From Ascidia mentula (lineage: Eukaryota > Chordata > Ascidiacea > Phlebobranchia > Ascidiidae): a stretch of 64,000 nucleotides of DNA. Within the stretch, counting starts at the first letter, position 1; every line of letters starts with the position of its first letter. The stretch lies in the NCBI GenBank assembly GCA_947561715.1, contig OX387201.1, forward strand, positions 11,670,001 through 11,734,000. The letters run 5' to 3'. Shown here piece by piece: positions 12,192 through 23,101 of the stretch. The notes under the pieces were generated by a model. That model made no database searches. It was given only the letters and a program-made list of their open reading frames with translations, and was not told the origin of the DNA. The translations under genes were made by a program, and so were the position numbers.

Positions 12192-15100
12192 TTTTTTTTT
12201 CAGTACAAGCTTTATTATACAGTGGAAAACGCTGATACTCCAGTACTGAGTTTGCGGTTGCACAACATAAGTAACTCTGCGCTTTCAGCACTTGTCCATT
12301 TTGCAGTATTTGACTTTTCGATAAAAAATATGTTTTTTCAGTACAAGCTTTATTATACAGTGGAAAACGCTGATACTCCAGTACTGAGTTTGCGGTTGCA
12401 CAACGTATGTAACTCTGCGCTTTCAGCACTTGTCCATTTTGCAGTATATGACTTTTCGATAAAAAATATGTTTTTTCAGTACAAGCTTTATTATACAGTG
12501 GAAAACGCTGATACTTCAGTACTGAGTTTGCGGTTGCACAACGTATGTAACTGTGCGATTTCAGCACTTGTCCATTTTGCAGTATATGACTTTTCGACAA
12601 GAAATGTTTTTTTTCATAACAAGCTTTATTATACAGTGGAAAACGCTGATACTCCAGTACTGTGTTTGCGGTTGCACAACGTATGTAACTATGCGATTTC
12701 AGCACTTGTCCATTTTGCAGTATATGACTTTTCGGAAAAAAATAATTTTTTTCAGTACAAGCTTTATTATACAGTGGAAAACGCTGATACTCCAGTACTG
12801 AGTTTGCAGTTGCACAACGTATGTAACTATGCGATTTCAGCACTTGTCCATTTTGCAGTATATGACTTTTCGATGAAAAATATTTTTTTTCATTACAAGC
12901 TTTATTATACATTGGAAAACGCTGATACTCCAGTACTGAGTTTGCGGTTGCATAACGTATGTAACTCTGCGCTTTCAACACTTGTCCATTTTGCAGTATA
13001 TGACTTTTCGACAAAAAATATTTTTTTTCAGTACAAGCTTTATTATACAGTGGAAAACACTGATACTCCAGTACTGAGTTTGCGGTTGCACAACGTATGT
13101 AACTATGCGATTTCAGCACTTGTCCATTTTGCAGTATATGACTTTTCGATAAAAAATATTTTTTTTCAGTACAAGCTTTATTATGCAGTGGAAAACGCTG
13201 ATACTCCAGTACTGAGTTTGCGGTTGCACAACGTATGTAACTATGCGATTTCAGCACTTGTCCAATTTGCAGTATATGACTTTTCGATAAAAAATATTTT
13301 TTTTCATTGCAAGCTTTATTATACAGTGGAAAACGCTGATACACCAGTATTGCGTTTGCGGTTGCACAACGTATGTAACTATGCGCTTTCAGCACTTGTC
13401 CATTTTGCAGTATATGACTTTTCGATAAAAAATATTTTTTTTCAGTACAAGCTTTATTATACAGTGGAAAACACTGATACTCCAGTACTGAGTTTGCGGT
13501 TGCACAACGCATGTAACTATGCGATTTCAGCACTTGTCCATTTTGCAGTATATGACTTTTCGATAAAAAATATTTTTTTTCAGTACAAGCTTTATTATAC
13601 AGTGGAAAACGCTGATACTCCAGTACTGAGTTTGCGGTTGCACAACGTATGTAACTATGCGATTTCAGCACTTGTCCATTTTGCAGTATATGACTTTTCG
13701 ATAAAAAATATATTTTTTCAGTACAAGCTTTATTATACAGTGGAAAACGCTGATACTCCAGTACTGAGTTTGCGGTTGCACAACGCATGTAACTATGCGA
13801 TTTCAGCACTTGTCCATTTTGCAGTATATGACTTTTCGATAAAAAATATTTTTTTTCAGTACAAGCTTTATTATACAGTGGAAAACGCTGATACTCCAGT
13901 ACTGAGTTTGCGGTTGCACAACGTATGTAACTATGCGATTTCAGCACTTGTCCATTTTGCAGTATATGACTTTTCGATAAAAAATATGTTTTTTCAGTAC
14001 AAGCTTTATTATACAGTGGAAAACGCTGATACTCCAGTACTGAGTTTGCGGTTGCACAACGTATGTAACTATGCGATTTCAGCACTTGTCCATTTTGCAG
14101 TATATGACTTTTCGATGAAAAATATTTTTTTTCATTACAAGCTTTATTATACTGTGGAAAACGCTGATACTCCAGTACTGAGTTTGCGGTTGCACAACGT
14201 ATGTAACTATGCGATTTCAGCACTTGTCCATTTTGCAGTATATGACTTTTCGATAAAAAATATTTTTTTTCATTGCAAGCTTTATTATACAGTGGAAAAC
14301 GCTGATACTCCAGTATTGCGTTTGCGGTTGCACAACGTATGTAACTATGCGCTTTCAGCACTTGTCCATTTTGCAGTATATGACTTTTCGATAAAAAATA
14401 TTTTTTTTCAGTACAAGCTTTATTATACAGTGGCAAACGCTGATACTCCAGTACTGAGTTTGCGGTTGCACAAAGTATGTAACTCTGCGCTTTCAGCACT
14501 TGTCCATTTTGCAGTATATGACTTTTCGATAAAAAATATTTTTTTTCATTACAAGCTATATTATACAGTGGAAAACGCTGATACTCCAGTACTGAGTTTG
14601 CGGTTGCACAACGTATGTAACTCTGCGCTTTCAGCACTTGTCCATTTTGCAGTATATGACTTTTCGATAAAAAATATTTTTTTTCAGTACAAGCTTTATT
14701 ATACAGTGGAAAACGCTGATACTCCAGTACTGAGTTTGCGGTTGCACAACGTATGTAACTATGCGATTTCAGCACTGGTCCATTTTGCAGTATATGACTT
14801 TTCGATAAAAAATATTTTTTTTCATTGCAAGCTTTATTATACAGTGGAAAACGCTGATACTCCAGTATTGCGTTTGCGGTTGCACAACGTATGTAACTAT
14901 GCGCTTTCAGCACTTGTCCATTTTGCAGTATATGACTTTTCGATAAAAAATATTTTTTTTCAGTACAAGCTTTATTATACAGTGGAAAACGCTGATACTC
15001 CAGTGCTGAGTTTGCGGTTGCACAAAGTATGTAACTCTGCGCTTTCAGCACTTGTCCATTTTGCAGTATATGACTTTTCGATAAAAAATATTTTTTTTCA

Positions 15101-18100
15101 GTACAAGCTTTATTATACAGTGGAAAACGCTGATACTCCAGTACTGAGTTTGCGGTTGCACAACATAAGTAACTCTGCGCTTTCAGCACTTGTCCATTTT
15201 GCAGTATATGACTTTTCGATAAAAAATATTTTTTTTCAGTACAAGCTTTATTATACAGTGGAAAACGCTGATACTCCAGTACTGAGTTTGCGGTTGCACA
15301 ACGTATGTAACTATGCGATTTCAGCACTTGTCCATTTTGCAGTATATGACTTTTCGATAAAAAATATGTTTTTTCAGTACAAGCTTTATTATACAGTGGA
15401 AAACGCTGATACTCCAGTACTGAGTTTGCGGTTGCACAACGTATGTAACTATGCGATTTCAGCACTTGTCCATTTTGCAGTATATGACTTTTCGATGAAA
15501 AATATTTTTTTTCATTACAAGCTTTATTATACTGTGGAAAACGCTGATACTCCAGTACTGAGTTTGCGGTTGCACAACGTATGTAACTATGCGATTTCAG
15601 CACTTGTCCATTTTGCAGTATATGACTTTTCGATAAAAAATATTTTTTTTCATTGCAAGCTTTATTATACAGTGGAAAACGCTGATACTCCAGTATTGCG
15701 TTTGCGGTTGCACAACGTATGTAACTATGCGCTTTCAGCACTTGTCCATTTTGCAGTATATGACTTTTCGATAAAAAATATTTTTTTTCAGTACAAGCTT
15801 TATTATACAGTGGCAAACGCTGATACTCCAGTACTGAGTTTGCGGTTGCACAAAGTATGTAACTCTGCGCTTTCAGCACTTGTCCATTTTGCAGTATATG
15901 ACTTTTCGATAAAAAATATTTTTTTTCATTACAAGCTATATTATACAGTGGAAAACGCTGATACTCCAGTACTGAGTTTGCGGTTGCACAACGTATGTAA
16001 CTCTGCGCTTTCAGCACTTGTCCATTTTGCAGTATATGACTTTTCGATAAAAAATATTTTTTTTCAGTACAAGCTTTATTATACAGTGGAAAACGCTGAT
16101 ACTCCAGTACTGAGTTTGCGGTTGCACAACGTATGTAACTATGCGATTTCAGCACTGGTCCATTTTGCAGTATATGACTTTTCGATAAAAAATATTTTTT
16201 TTCATTGCAAGCTTTATTATACAGTGGAAAACGCTGATACTCCAGTATTGCGTTTGCGGTTGCACAACGTATGTAACTATGCGCTTTCAGCACTTGTCCA
16301 TTTTGCAGTATATGACTTTTCGATAAAAAATATTTTTTTTCAGTACAAGCTTTATTATACAGTGGAAAACGCTGATACTCCAGTGCTGAGTTTGCGGTTG
16401 CACAAAGTATGTAACTCTGCGCTTTCAGCACTTGTCCATTTTGCAGTATATGACTTTTCGATAAAAAATATTTTTTTTCAGTACAAGCTTTATTATACAG
16501 TGGAAAACGCTGATACTCCAGTACTGAGTTTGCGGTTGCACAACATAAGTAACTCTGCGCTTTCAGCACTTGTCCATTTTGCAGTATATGACTTTTCGAT
16601 AAAAAATATTTTTTTTCAGTACAAGCTTTATTATACAGTGGAAAACGCTGATACTCCAGTACTGAGTTTGCGGTTGCACAACGTATGTAACTATGCGATT
16701 TCAGCACTTGTCCATTTTGCAGTATATGACTTTTCGATAAAAAATATTTTTTTTCAGTACAAGCTTTATTATGCAGTGGAAAACGCTGATACTCCAGTAC
16801 TGAGTTTGCGGTTGCACAACGTATGTAACTATGCGATTTCAGCACTTGTCCAATTTGCAGTATATGACTTTTCGATAAAAAATATTTTTTTTCATTGCAA
16901 GCTTTATTATACAGTGGAAAACGCTGATACACCAGTATTGCGTTTGCGGTTGCACAACGTATGTAACTATGCGCTTTCAGCACTTGTCCATTTTGCAGTA
17001 TATGACTTTTCGATAAAAAATAATTTTTTTCAGTACAAGCTTTATTATACAGTGGAAAACGCTGATACTCCAGTACTGAGTTTGCGGTTGCACAACGTAT
17101 GTAACTATGCGATTTCAGCACTTGTCCATTTTGCAGTATATGACTTTTCGATAAAAAATATTTTTTTTCATTGCAAGCTTTATTATACAGTGGAAAACGC
17201 TGATACTCCAGTATTGCGTTTGCGGTTGCACAACGTATGTAACTATGCGCTTTCAGCACTTGTCCATTTTGCAGTATATGACTTTTCGATAAAAAATATG
17301 TTTTTTCAGTACAAGCTTTATTATACAGTGGAAAACGCTGATACTCCAGTACTGAGTTTGCGGTTGCACAACGCATGTAACTATGCGATTTCAGCACTTG
17401 TCCATTTTGCAGTATATGACTTTTCGATAAAAAATATTTTTTTTCAGTACAAGCTTTATTATACAGTGGAAAACGCTGATACTCCAGTACTGAGTTTGCG
17501 GTTGCACAACGTATGTAACTATGCGATTTCAGCACTTGTCCATTTTGCAGTATATGACTTTTCGATAAAAAATATGTTTTTTCAGTACAAGCTTTATTAT
17601 ACAGTGGAAAACGCTGATACTCCAGTACTAAGTTTGCGGTTGCACAACGTATGTAACTATGCGATTTCAGCACTTGTCCATTTTGCAGTATATGACTTTT
17701 CGATAAAAAATATTTTTTTTCAGTACAAGCTTTATTATACAGTGGAAAACGCTGATACTCCAGTACTGAGTTTGCGGTTGCACAACGCAGGTAACTATGC
17801 GATTTCAGCACTTGTCCATTTTGCAGTATATGACTTTTCGATAAAAAATATTTTTTTTCAGTACAAGCTTTATTATACAGTGGAAAACGCTGATACTCCA
17901 GTACTGAGTTTGCGGTTGCACAACGTATGTAACTATGCGATTTCAGCACTTGTCCATTTTGCAGTATATGACTTTTCGATAAAAAATATGTTTTTTCAGT
18001 ACAAGCTTTATTATACAGTGGAAAACGCTGATACTCCAGTACTGAGTTTGCGGTTGCACAACGTATGTAACTATGCGATTTCAGCACTTGTCCATTTTGC

Positions 18101-19368
18101 AGTATATGACTTTTCGATAAAAAATATGTTTTTTCAGTACAAGCTTTATTATACAGTGGAAAACGCTGATACTCCAGTACTAAGTTTGCGGTTGCACAAC
18201 GTATGTAACTATGCGATTTCAGCACTTGTCCATTTTGCAGTATATGACTTTTCGATAAAAAATATTTTTTTTCAGTACAAGCTTTATTATACAGTGAAAA
18301 ACGCTGATACTCCAGTACTGAGTTTGCGGTTGCACAACGCAGGTAACTATGCGATTTCAGCACTTGTCCATTTTGCAGTATATGACTTTTCGATAAAAAA
18401 TATTTTTTTTCAGTACAAGCTTTATTATACAGTGGAAAACGCTGATACTCCAGTACTGAGTTTGCGGTTGCACAACGTATGTAACTATGCGATTTCAGCA
18501 CTTGTCCATTTTGCAGTATATGACTTTTCGATGAAAAATATTTTTTTTCAGTACAAGCTTTATTATACAATGGAAAACGCTGATACTCCAGTACTGAGTT
18601 TGCGGTTGCACAACGTATGTAACTCTGCGCTTTCAGCACTTGTCCATTTTGCAGTATATGACTTTTCGATAAAAAATATTTTTTTTCAGTACAAGCTTTA
18701 TTATACAGTGGAAAACGCTGATACTCCAGTACTGAGTTTGCGGTTGCACAACGTATGTAACTATGCGATTTCAGCACTTGTCCATTTTGCAGTATATGAC
18801 TTTTCGATAAAAAATATTTTTTTTCAGTACAAGCTTTATTATACAGTGGAAAACGCTGATACTCCAGTACTGAGTTTGCGGTTGCACAATGTATGTAACT
18901 CTGCGCTTTCAGCACTTGTCCATTTTGCAGTATATGACTTTTCGATAAAAAATATTTTTTTTCATTACAAGCTTTATTATACAGTGGAAAACGCTGATAC
19001 TCCAGTACTGAGTTTGCGGTTGCACAACATAAGTAACTCTGCGCTTTCAGCACTTGTCCATTTTGCAGTATTTGACTTTTCGATAAAAAATATGTTTTTT
19101 CAGTACAAGCTTTATTATACAGTGGAAAACGCTGATACTCCAGTACTGAGTTTGCGGTTGCACAACGTATGTAACTATGCGATTTCAGCACTTGTCCATT
19201 TTGCAGTATATGACTTTTCGATAAAAAATATGTTTTTTCAGTACAAGCTTTATTATACAGTGGAAAACGCTGATACTCCAGTACTGAGTTTGCGGTTGCA
19301 CAACGTATGTAACTATGCGATTTCAGCACTTGTCCATTTTGCAGTATATGACTTTTCGATGAAAAATA
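12192..19368 (+). repeat. Higher-order repeat unit 2: 52 monomers, 7,177 bp
   Basis: The unit is bounded by nine-T tracts at 12192-12200 and 19369-19377; 7,177 = 52 x 138 + 1. Its first and last parts match unit 1 monomer for monomer, with a net loss of 18 monomers in the middle. Small private differences exist: the CTTCAG monomer is followed by CGTAAGTAACTGTG at 2881 but by CGTATGTAACTGTG at 12542 and 19719. Units 2 and 3 are therefore closer to each other here than to unit 1. The unit contains its own 10-monomer duplication. Confidence 0.88.
13810..16740 (+). repeat. Tandem duplication of 10 monomers (1,380 bp) inside HOR unit 2
   Basis: The rare GTGGCAAACGC variant occurs at about 14429 and 15809, exactly 1,380 bp apart. 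The TGT6 tract (13987, 15367), the following GATGAAAAATA/CATTAC monomer with TATACTGTGG, and the CACTGGTCC variant (about 14775, 16155) recur at the same offset. Outside about 13810-16740 the pairing fails: CGCATG against CATAAG on the left, TGT6 against T8 with TTATGCAG on the right. This is a simple unequal-exchange product. Breakpoints are known only to within about one monomer. Confidence 0.85.
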
Positions 19369-21377
19369 TTTTTTTTTCAGTACAAGCTTTATTATACAGT
19401 GGAAAACGCTGATACTCCAGTACTGAGTTTGCGGTTGCACAACATAAGTAACTCTGCGCTTTCAGCACTTGTCCATTTTGCAGTATTTGACTTTTCGATA
19501 AAAAATATGTTTTTTCAGTACAAGCTTTATTATACAGTGGAAAACGCTGATACTCCAGTACTGAGTTTGCGGTTGCACAACGTATGTAACTCTGCGCTTT
19601 CAGCACTTGTCCATTTTGCAGTATATGACTTTTCGATAAAAAATATGTTTTTTCAGTACAAGCTTTATTATACAGTGGAAAACGCTGATACTTCAGTACT
19701 GAGTTTGCGGTTGCACAACGTATGTAACTGTGCGATTTCAGCACTTGTCCATTTTGCAGTATATGACTTTTCGACAAGAAATGTTTTTTTTCATAACAAG
19801 CTTTATTATACAGTGGAAAACGCTGATACTCCAGTACTGTGTTTGCGGTTGCACAACGTATGTAACTATGCGATTTCAGCACTTGTCCATTTTGCAGTAT
19901 ATGACTTTTCGGAAAAAAATAATTTTTTTCAGTACAAGCTTTATTATACAGTGGAAAACGCTGATACTCCAGTACTGAGTTTGCAGTTGCACAACGTATG
20001 TAACTATGCGATTTCAGCACTTGTCCATTTTGCAGTATATGACTTTTCGATGAAAAATATTTTTTTTCATTACAAGCTTTATTATACATTGGAAAACGCT
20101 GATACTCCAGTACTGAGTTTGCGGTTGCATAACGTATGTAACTCTGCGCTTTCAACACTTGTCCATTTTGCAGTATATGACTTTTCGACAAAAAATATTT
20201 TTTTTCAGTACAAGCTTTATTATACAGTGGAAAACACTGATACTCCAGTACTGAGTTTGCGGTTGCACAACGTATGTAACTATGCGATTTCAGCACTTGT
20301 CCATTTTGCAGTATATGACTTTTCGATAAAAAATATTTTTTTTCAGTACAAGCTTTATTATGCAGTGGAAAACGCTGATACTCCAGTACTGAGTTTGCGG
20401 TTGCACAACGTATGTAACTATGCGATTTCAGCACTTGTCCAATTTGCAGTATATGACTTTTCGATAAAAAATATTTTTTTTCATTGCAAGCTTTATTATA
20501 CAGTGGAAAACGCTGATACACCAGTATTGCGTTTGCGGTTGCACAACGTATGTAACTATGCGCTTTCAGCACTTGTCCATTTTGCAGTATATGACTTTTC
20601 GATAAAAAATATTTTTTTTCAGTACAAGCTTTATTATACAGTGGAAAACACTGATACTCCAGTACTGAGTTTGCGGTTGCACAACGCATGTAACTATGCG
20701 ATTTCAGCACTTGTCCATTTTGCAGTATATGACTTTTCGATAAAAAATATTTTTTTTCAGTACAAGCTTTATTATACAGTGGAAAACGCTGATACTCCAG
20801 TACTGAGTTTGCGGTTGCACAACGTATGTAACTATGCGATTTCAGCACTTGTCCATTTTGCAGTATATGACTTTTCGATAAAAAATATATTTTTTCAGTA
20901 CAAGCTTTATTATACAGTGGAAAACGCTGATACTCCAGTACTGAGTTTGCGGTTGCACAACGCATGTAACTATGCGATTTCAGCACTTGTCCATTTTGCA
21001 GTATATGACTTTTCGATAAAAAATATTTTTTTTCAGTACAAGCTTTATTATACAGTGGAAAACGCTGATACTCCAGTACTGAGTTTGCGGTTGCACAACG
21101 TATGTAACTATGCGATTTCAGCACTTGTCCATTTTGCAGTATATGACTTTTCGATAAAAAATATGTTTTTTCAGTACAAGCTTTATTATACAGTGGAAAA
21201 CGCTGATACTCCAGTACTGAGTTTGCGGTTGCACAACGTATGTAACTATGCGATTTCAGCACTTGTCCATTTTGCAGTATATGACTTTTCGATGAAAAAT
21301 ATTTTTTTTCATTACAAGCTTTATTATACTGTGGAAAACGCTGATACTCCAGTACTGAGTTTGCGGTTGCACAACGT

Positions 21378-21379
21378 AT
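21378..21379. repeat. Target-site duplication AT, left of transposon copy 1
   Basis: The uninterrupted monomer reads CACAACGTATGTAACTATG. Here it reads CACAACGTAT followed by the element end CCCAGTC, and on the other side GACTGGG followed by ATGTAACTATG. The shared AT is the shortest duplication that restores the monomer. Its partner is at 24777-24778. Confidence 0.75.
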
Positions 21380-21393
21380 CCCAGTCAAAAATT
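21380..21393 (+). repeat. Left terminal inverted repeat, copy 1
   Basis: CCCAGTCAAAAATT. It pairs with the reverse complement of the right end (CCCAGTCATAAATT) at 13 of 14 positions. Similarity stops after this, leaving a short TIR. Confidence 0.75.
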
Positions 21394-22061
21394 ATCTACC
21401 CCTTTAGTATGGGCCTAGCTTGGTTTAAGCTCGGTTTAGTGCGTTTAAGCTTGGCACGGCCAATCAGCACTTATTCGGACGTCAGCCAAACTTATACGTT
21501 CGGTTTACGAATGGTGCGCCGTGCTTAAGTTTGCATAATTTCCCCCTGCGCAAAATAATTTTGAAGTGTAATACGGTGCTTGAAGGTGAGTTTCGTCGGC
21601 GGGAGTTTTTCTGTGTATACCTGTGTCACACATATCATATTGTTTTGTCATAAGGTGGGCATAGAAGCATGAAGTTGATTTTATTTCATTTTGAGGTAGT
21701 TTGGTTGTACCTCTCTTGGTGAGTTCTGCCGTGGGGTTGTGACACCTGCAGTTTTGGAGGGCAAATTATTGTCAGTGATTTTTACCATAATAGGCTATTT
21801 GTTGATTTTGCGAGCTAACAAAAATGTTTTTTTAAATATTACAAAGCGAAGCTGAGGCGCTGCTTCGTCATGGTTGGATGAACAACAAGCAGGCAGGACA
21901 GGCTAGGAGGCTTGGCTAACCGCGAAATTAATGAGTTGTTTGTTGTAGTAATGACTTGACGGCGGGAAACCTTGTCTAAATTTACAGGTGGTTTACGACA
22001 GCAGTTGTTTTATGTCAGGTATTTCTGTTTGATATACTTGCGACTCAAATTTAGATCAAGG
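21394..22061. other. Transposon 5' region without a recognisable gene
   Basis: The first 150 bp are richer in G+C than the satellite and hold subterminal AAGCTTGG-type words and a TTCGGTTTACGAA segment partly mirrored near the other end (TTCGGTAAACG at about 24603). A small hairpin, CGAAGC-loop-GCTTCG, lies at about 21847-21867. No open frame here resembles the N-terminal or catalytic part of a transposase. I infer that the 5' portion of the transposase gene was lost by internal deletion. The open frame entering from the satellite and ending at 21528 is a chance read-through. Confidence 0.6.
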
Positions 22062-23060
22062 GTGAATGCGCATCTTGCATGTTTGGGTGTAATGCGTCGA
22101 TTGTTAATCTGGTGGAGGGGTAGACCACGCCAATTGCAAGTTAAGCTTTCTTCAACTGTCGTCATGTTAACGTCACCACAACCTTACAAAATATAAGGAA
22201 TTTATACCGCTTGAGTTCAACAGAAAATCGAGGCCTTTGTCTGATTTGCTTTACTGGAAAGCAACAGAATTCAGACTATTTATGCTGTATGTGGGAGTGG
22301 TGCTGTTAAAAGATAAAAATGTGCTGTGCCATAAACGTATTGTCATTTTCTGCATTTTTCTTTAGCTATGAGATGTTTGTTGTCGCCAAACATTAACACA
22401 CATGAGTTTTCGTTATGTGTCAAAATGCTAAAAGACTTTGTTAGCAAATCTTCACATATTTATGGTAAAGCATTTGTCAGTTACAATGTTCATTGTTTGA
22501 TCCACTTGTGTAATGATTATGAAAAACATGGTTCATTGGAAAACATTGGCTGTTTTCAATTTGAAAATTACTGGGGTTGTTTGAAAAAAAGTTGTAAATC
22601 TGGCTACAAACCTATGCAACAAATTGCAAGATTTGCATTTTATGAAAACCAAACTTCCCATTATGTGTTTCTTAATTTCCATATAATATCCCGTCGAAAA
22701 AACTGTCAAAGCAATAGTGCAAATTAACCAAATAGTAAATTTCCCTCCAAGTGTTCCTTTCACACACAATAACAAGGTTTGTGGATTGGCCAATAGGAAT
22801 TTTACAACAAAAATCAGCGACTCGACCATTTCACAAAGCAATGATATTTATCGACTTTGTGACATTTACACTATTGATTCTTGGTTGCATATTGTCGTTC
22901 AAAAACAATTGTCGTCTTTTCAAAAAACCTTGTCAACTCAAAACATGTCGGAATTTACAAAGTGTGTGGTTTTTATGGTGATAATGATCAAATTAGAAGG
23001 TGCATTCTGTTGCCATATAAAGGACATTTTGTTGCCATTAATTTGCTTTATGCCACATGA
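22062..23060 (+). pseudogene. Transposase C-terminal remnant (Tnp2/EnSpm-like), frame-broken, copy 1
   Basis: Several blocks resemble, from memory of the family, the last 300 or so residues of metazoan Tnp2-like transposases. In order: a CLGVMRRLL block (about 22062-22196); an LEFNRKSRPL ... LYWKATEFR block (about 22204-22330, another frame); AMRCLLSP ... YNVHCLIHL ... FQFENYWGCLKK ... MQQIAR (about 22335-22727); a short KKPC block (about 22915); and a C-terminal tail with GIYKV, RRCILLPYKG and HFVAINLL (22947-23057) ending in TGA at 23058. These blocks lie in three reading frames with stops between them, so at least four frame changes separate them. Introns could account for some, but no convincing splice pair removes the break near 22330. 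The N-terminal and catalytic parts are absent; full family members are several hundred residues longer. It would be inactive as found. Confidence 0.75.
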
Positions 23061-23101
23061 TATATCTGCATGTATATTTGTTTCTTCCACAGTACATTAG
23101 A

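Larger units (their letters stand above)
1..21379 (+). repeat. 138-bp satellite array, block 1 (about 155 monomers)
   Basis: The 138-bp unit is read directly from the spacing of the word TCAGCACTTG (positions 1, 139, and so on). Each monomer carries, in order, a TCAGCACTTGTCC box, TTTTGCAGTATATGAC, TTTTCGAT, an A6-TA-T8 tract, CAGTACAAGCTTTATTATAC, a GGAAAACGCTGATACTCC box, AGTACTGAGTTTGCGG and TTGCACAACGTATGTAAC. Monomers differ at a handful of linked sites, giving recognisable types: T8 or TGT6 in the tract; CAGTAC, CATTGC or CATTAC after it; ACTGAG or ATTGCG; CGTATG, CGCATG, CGCAGG, AAGTATG or CATAAG before TAAC; and TATGCGATTT or TCTGCGCTTT. All monomers run the same way. The block is interrupted on the right by a transposon. 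No gene is supported in it; the long open frames follow from 138 being divisible by three. Confidence 0.98.

Noticed and set aside
2475-12263. Giant repeat proteins of 700-3,262 residues on both strands of the satellite
   Set aside because: Open frames occur on both strands of the same DNA, begin and end wherever an indel or stop happens to lie in a monomer, have no non-repeat N- or C-terminal domain, and follow from a 138-bp period with two stop-free frames. No promoter or host exon context was seen.
1-21379. CRISPR array
   Set aside because: The whole 138-bp unit is conserved, with no alternating short repeat and unique spacer, and the associated element is a eukaryotic-type transposon.
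19399-21528. A satellite-transposon fusion gene reading from the array into the element
   Set aside because: The frame simply runs about 50 codons past the junction to a chance stop at 21528; the added residues match nothing and the upstream part is the satellite artefact.
22533-22841. Minus-strand frames inside the transposon (also 23097-23423, 23174-23476 and the copy 2 equivalents)
   Set aside because: They lie opposite plus-strand transposase or accessory-gene blocks with recognisable motifs and show no family resemblance of their own.
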